Assembly (NCBI GenBank): GCA_002685455.1
Contig: NYXF01000009.1
Span: 1-6,234 of the forward strand
Source: Porticoccus sp.
Lineage (GTDB): Bacteria; Pseudomonadota; Gammaproteobacteria; Pseudomonadales; Porticoccaceae
DNA length: 6,234 nt
Direction of reading: 5' to 3'
Part shown: positions 6,109 to 6,234 of the stretch, piece by piece
Layout: every line of letters begins with the position of its first letter
How positions within the stretch are numbered: position 1 is the stretch's first letter
Notes under the pieces: model-generated
Told to the model about the DNA's origin: nothing
Database searches by the model: none
Seen by the model: the letters and a program-made list of their open reading frames with translations, nothing else
Made by a program: the position numbers and the translations under genes

Positions 6109-6234
6109 AGAACAATAACATACATTAATTTAAATAATATTTAAAATTAATCTATTATAAAATACTGATTCAAAATAATTTAATTAACATTAAACGATGG
6201 CTTTATAATAACTAAGTTTTGTTTTTTATTCCAT
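6109..6234 (-). other. AT-rich upstream gap, possibly with the tail of a preceding gene
   Basis: All three minus-strand frames entering from the window edge meet a stop: TAA at 6228-6226, TAG at 6214-6212 and TAA at 6182-6180. The third would end a protein in ...NLVIIKPSFNVN, which looks protein-like but is only 17 codons. The preceding gene of the cluster may therefore end here, in an unknown frame. A TATAAT hexamer on the minus strand (6159-6154) sits about 45 bases before the GT2 start with no convincing -35 partner. An imperfect A/T-only inverted repeat spans 6125-6150. Neither is strong in such AT-rich DNA. Confidence 0.3.

Noticed and set aside
6125..6150. A/T-only inverted repeat TTAATTTAAAT / ATTTAAAATTAA
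   Set aside because: The arms mismatch by one base, contain no G:C pair and have no T-run after them; such repeats arise readily by chance in DNA this AT-rich.
6154..6159. Minus-strand TATAAT as a promoter for the GT2-wzy pair
   Set aside because: The hexamer matches the -10 consensus, but no TTGACA-like element lies 16-18 bases upstream, and TATAAT-like words are frequent here; not strong enough to list as a promoter.
6180..6234. Possible C-terminal tail ending NLVIIKPSFNVN
   Set aside because: Only 17 codons are visible and two other frames also end within the window, so the true frame of any upstream gene cannot be chosen.

Overview
This is a compact, very AT-rich stretch of a surface-polysaccharide (O-antigen or capsule type) gene cluster. 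Every gene lies on the minus strand, so transcription runs from high to low coordinates. The low G+C, the Lys/Asn/Ile-rich proteins, the long A/T homopolymers, the near absence of ribosome binding sites and the tight packing suggest a streamlined AT-rich Gram-negative bacterium. A marine SAR11 (Pelagibacter)-like organism would fit, but that is an inference from composition only. No rRNA, tRNA, mobile element or CRISPR array is visible.

In transcription order the layout is as follows. (1) 6109-6234 is a short gap that may hold the last codons of an upstream gene. (2) 5377-6108 encodes a GT2 glycosyltransferase. (3) It abuts, with no gap, a multi-pass membrane protein (4057-5376) that looks like a Wzy O-antigen polymerase. 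(4) After a 76-base gap with a perfect 7-bp stem-loop at the Wzy stop comes a GT4 glycosyltransferase (2832-3980). (5) After a 74-base gap with a hairpin followed by a U-tract comes a tightly coupled set: a WbpG/WbuX-type N-acetyl-sugar amidotransferase (1606-2757), a HisH-like glutaminase (998-1606) and a HisF2-like partner (219-998). These are joined by two TAATG junctions. (6) The window ends inside an RmlD-type sugar-nucleotide reductase that overlaps the end of the HisF2 gene.

The three-gene set is the main functional content. Related sets (WbpG-HisH2-HisF2, WbuX-WbuY-WbuZ, archaeal AglX/Y/Z) convert an acetamido group on a sugar into an acetamidino group: HisH releases ammonia from glutamine, HisF2 conducts it, and the PP-loop enzyme adenylates and amidates the sugar N-acetyl group. 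The HisF2 copy keeps the ammonia-gate residues of HisF but has lost the catalytic Asp11, so it is specialised for sugar modification and is not a histidine gene. The RmlD-like gene after it probably helps make the nucleotide-sugar substrate, perhaps a 2-acetamido-2,6-dideoxy-L-hexose. The glycosyltransferases would place sugars into the repeat unit and the Wzy-like protein would polymerise it in the periplasm.

I did not find a clearly undescribed system. The points most worth a second look are the diverged active-site and zinc residues in the amidotransferase set, the homopolymer-laden GT4 gene and the two intergenic stem-loops.
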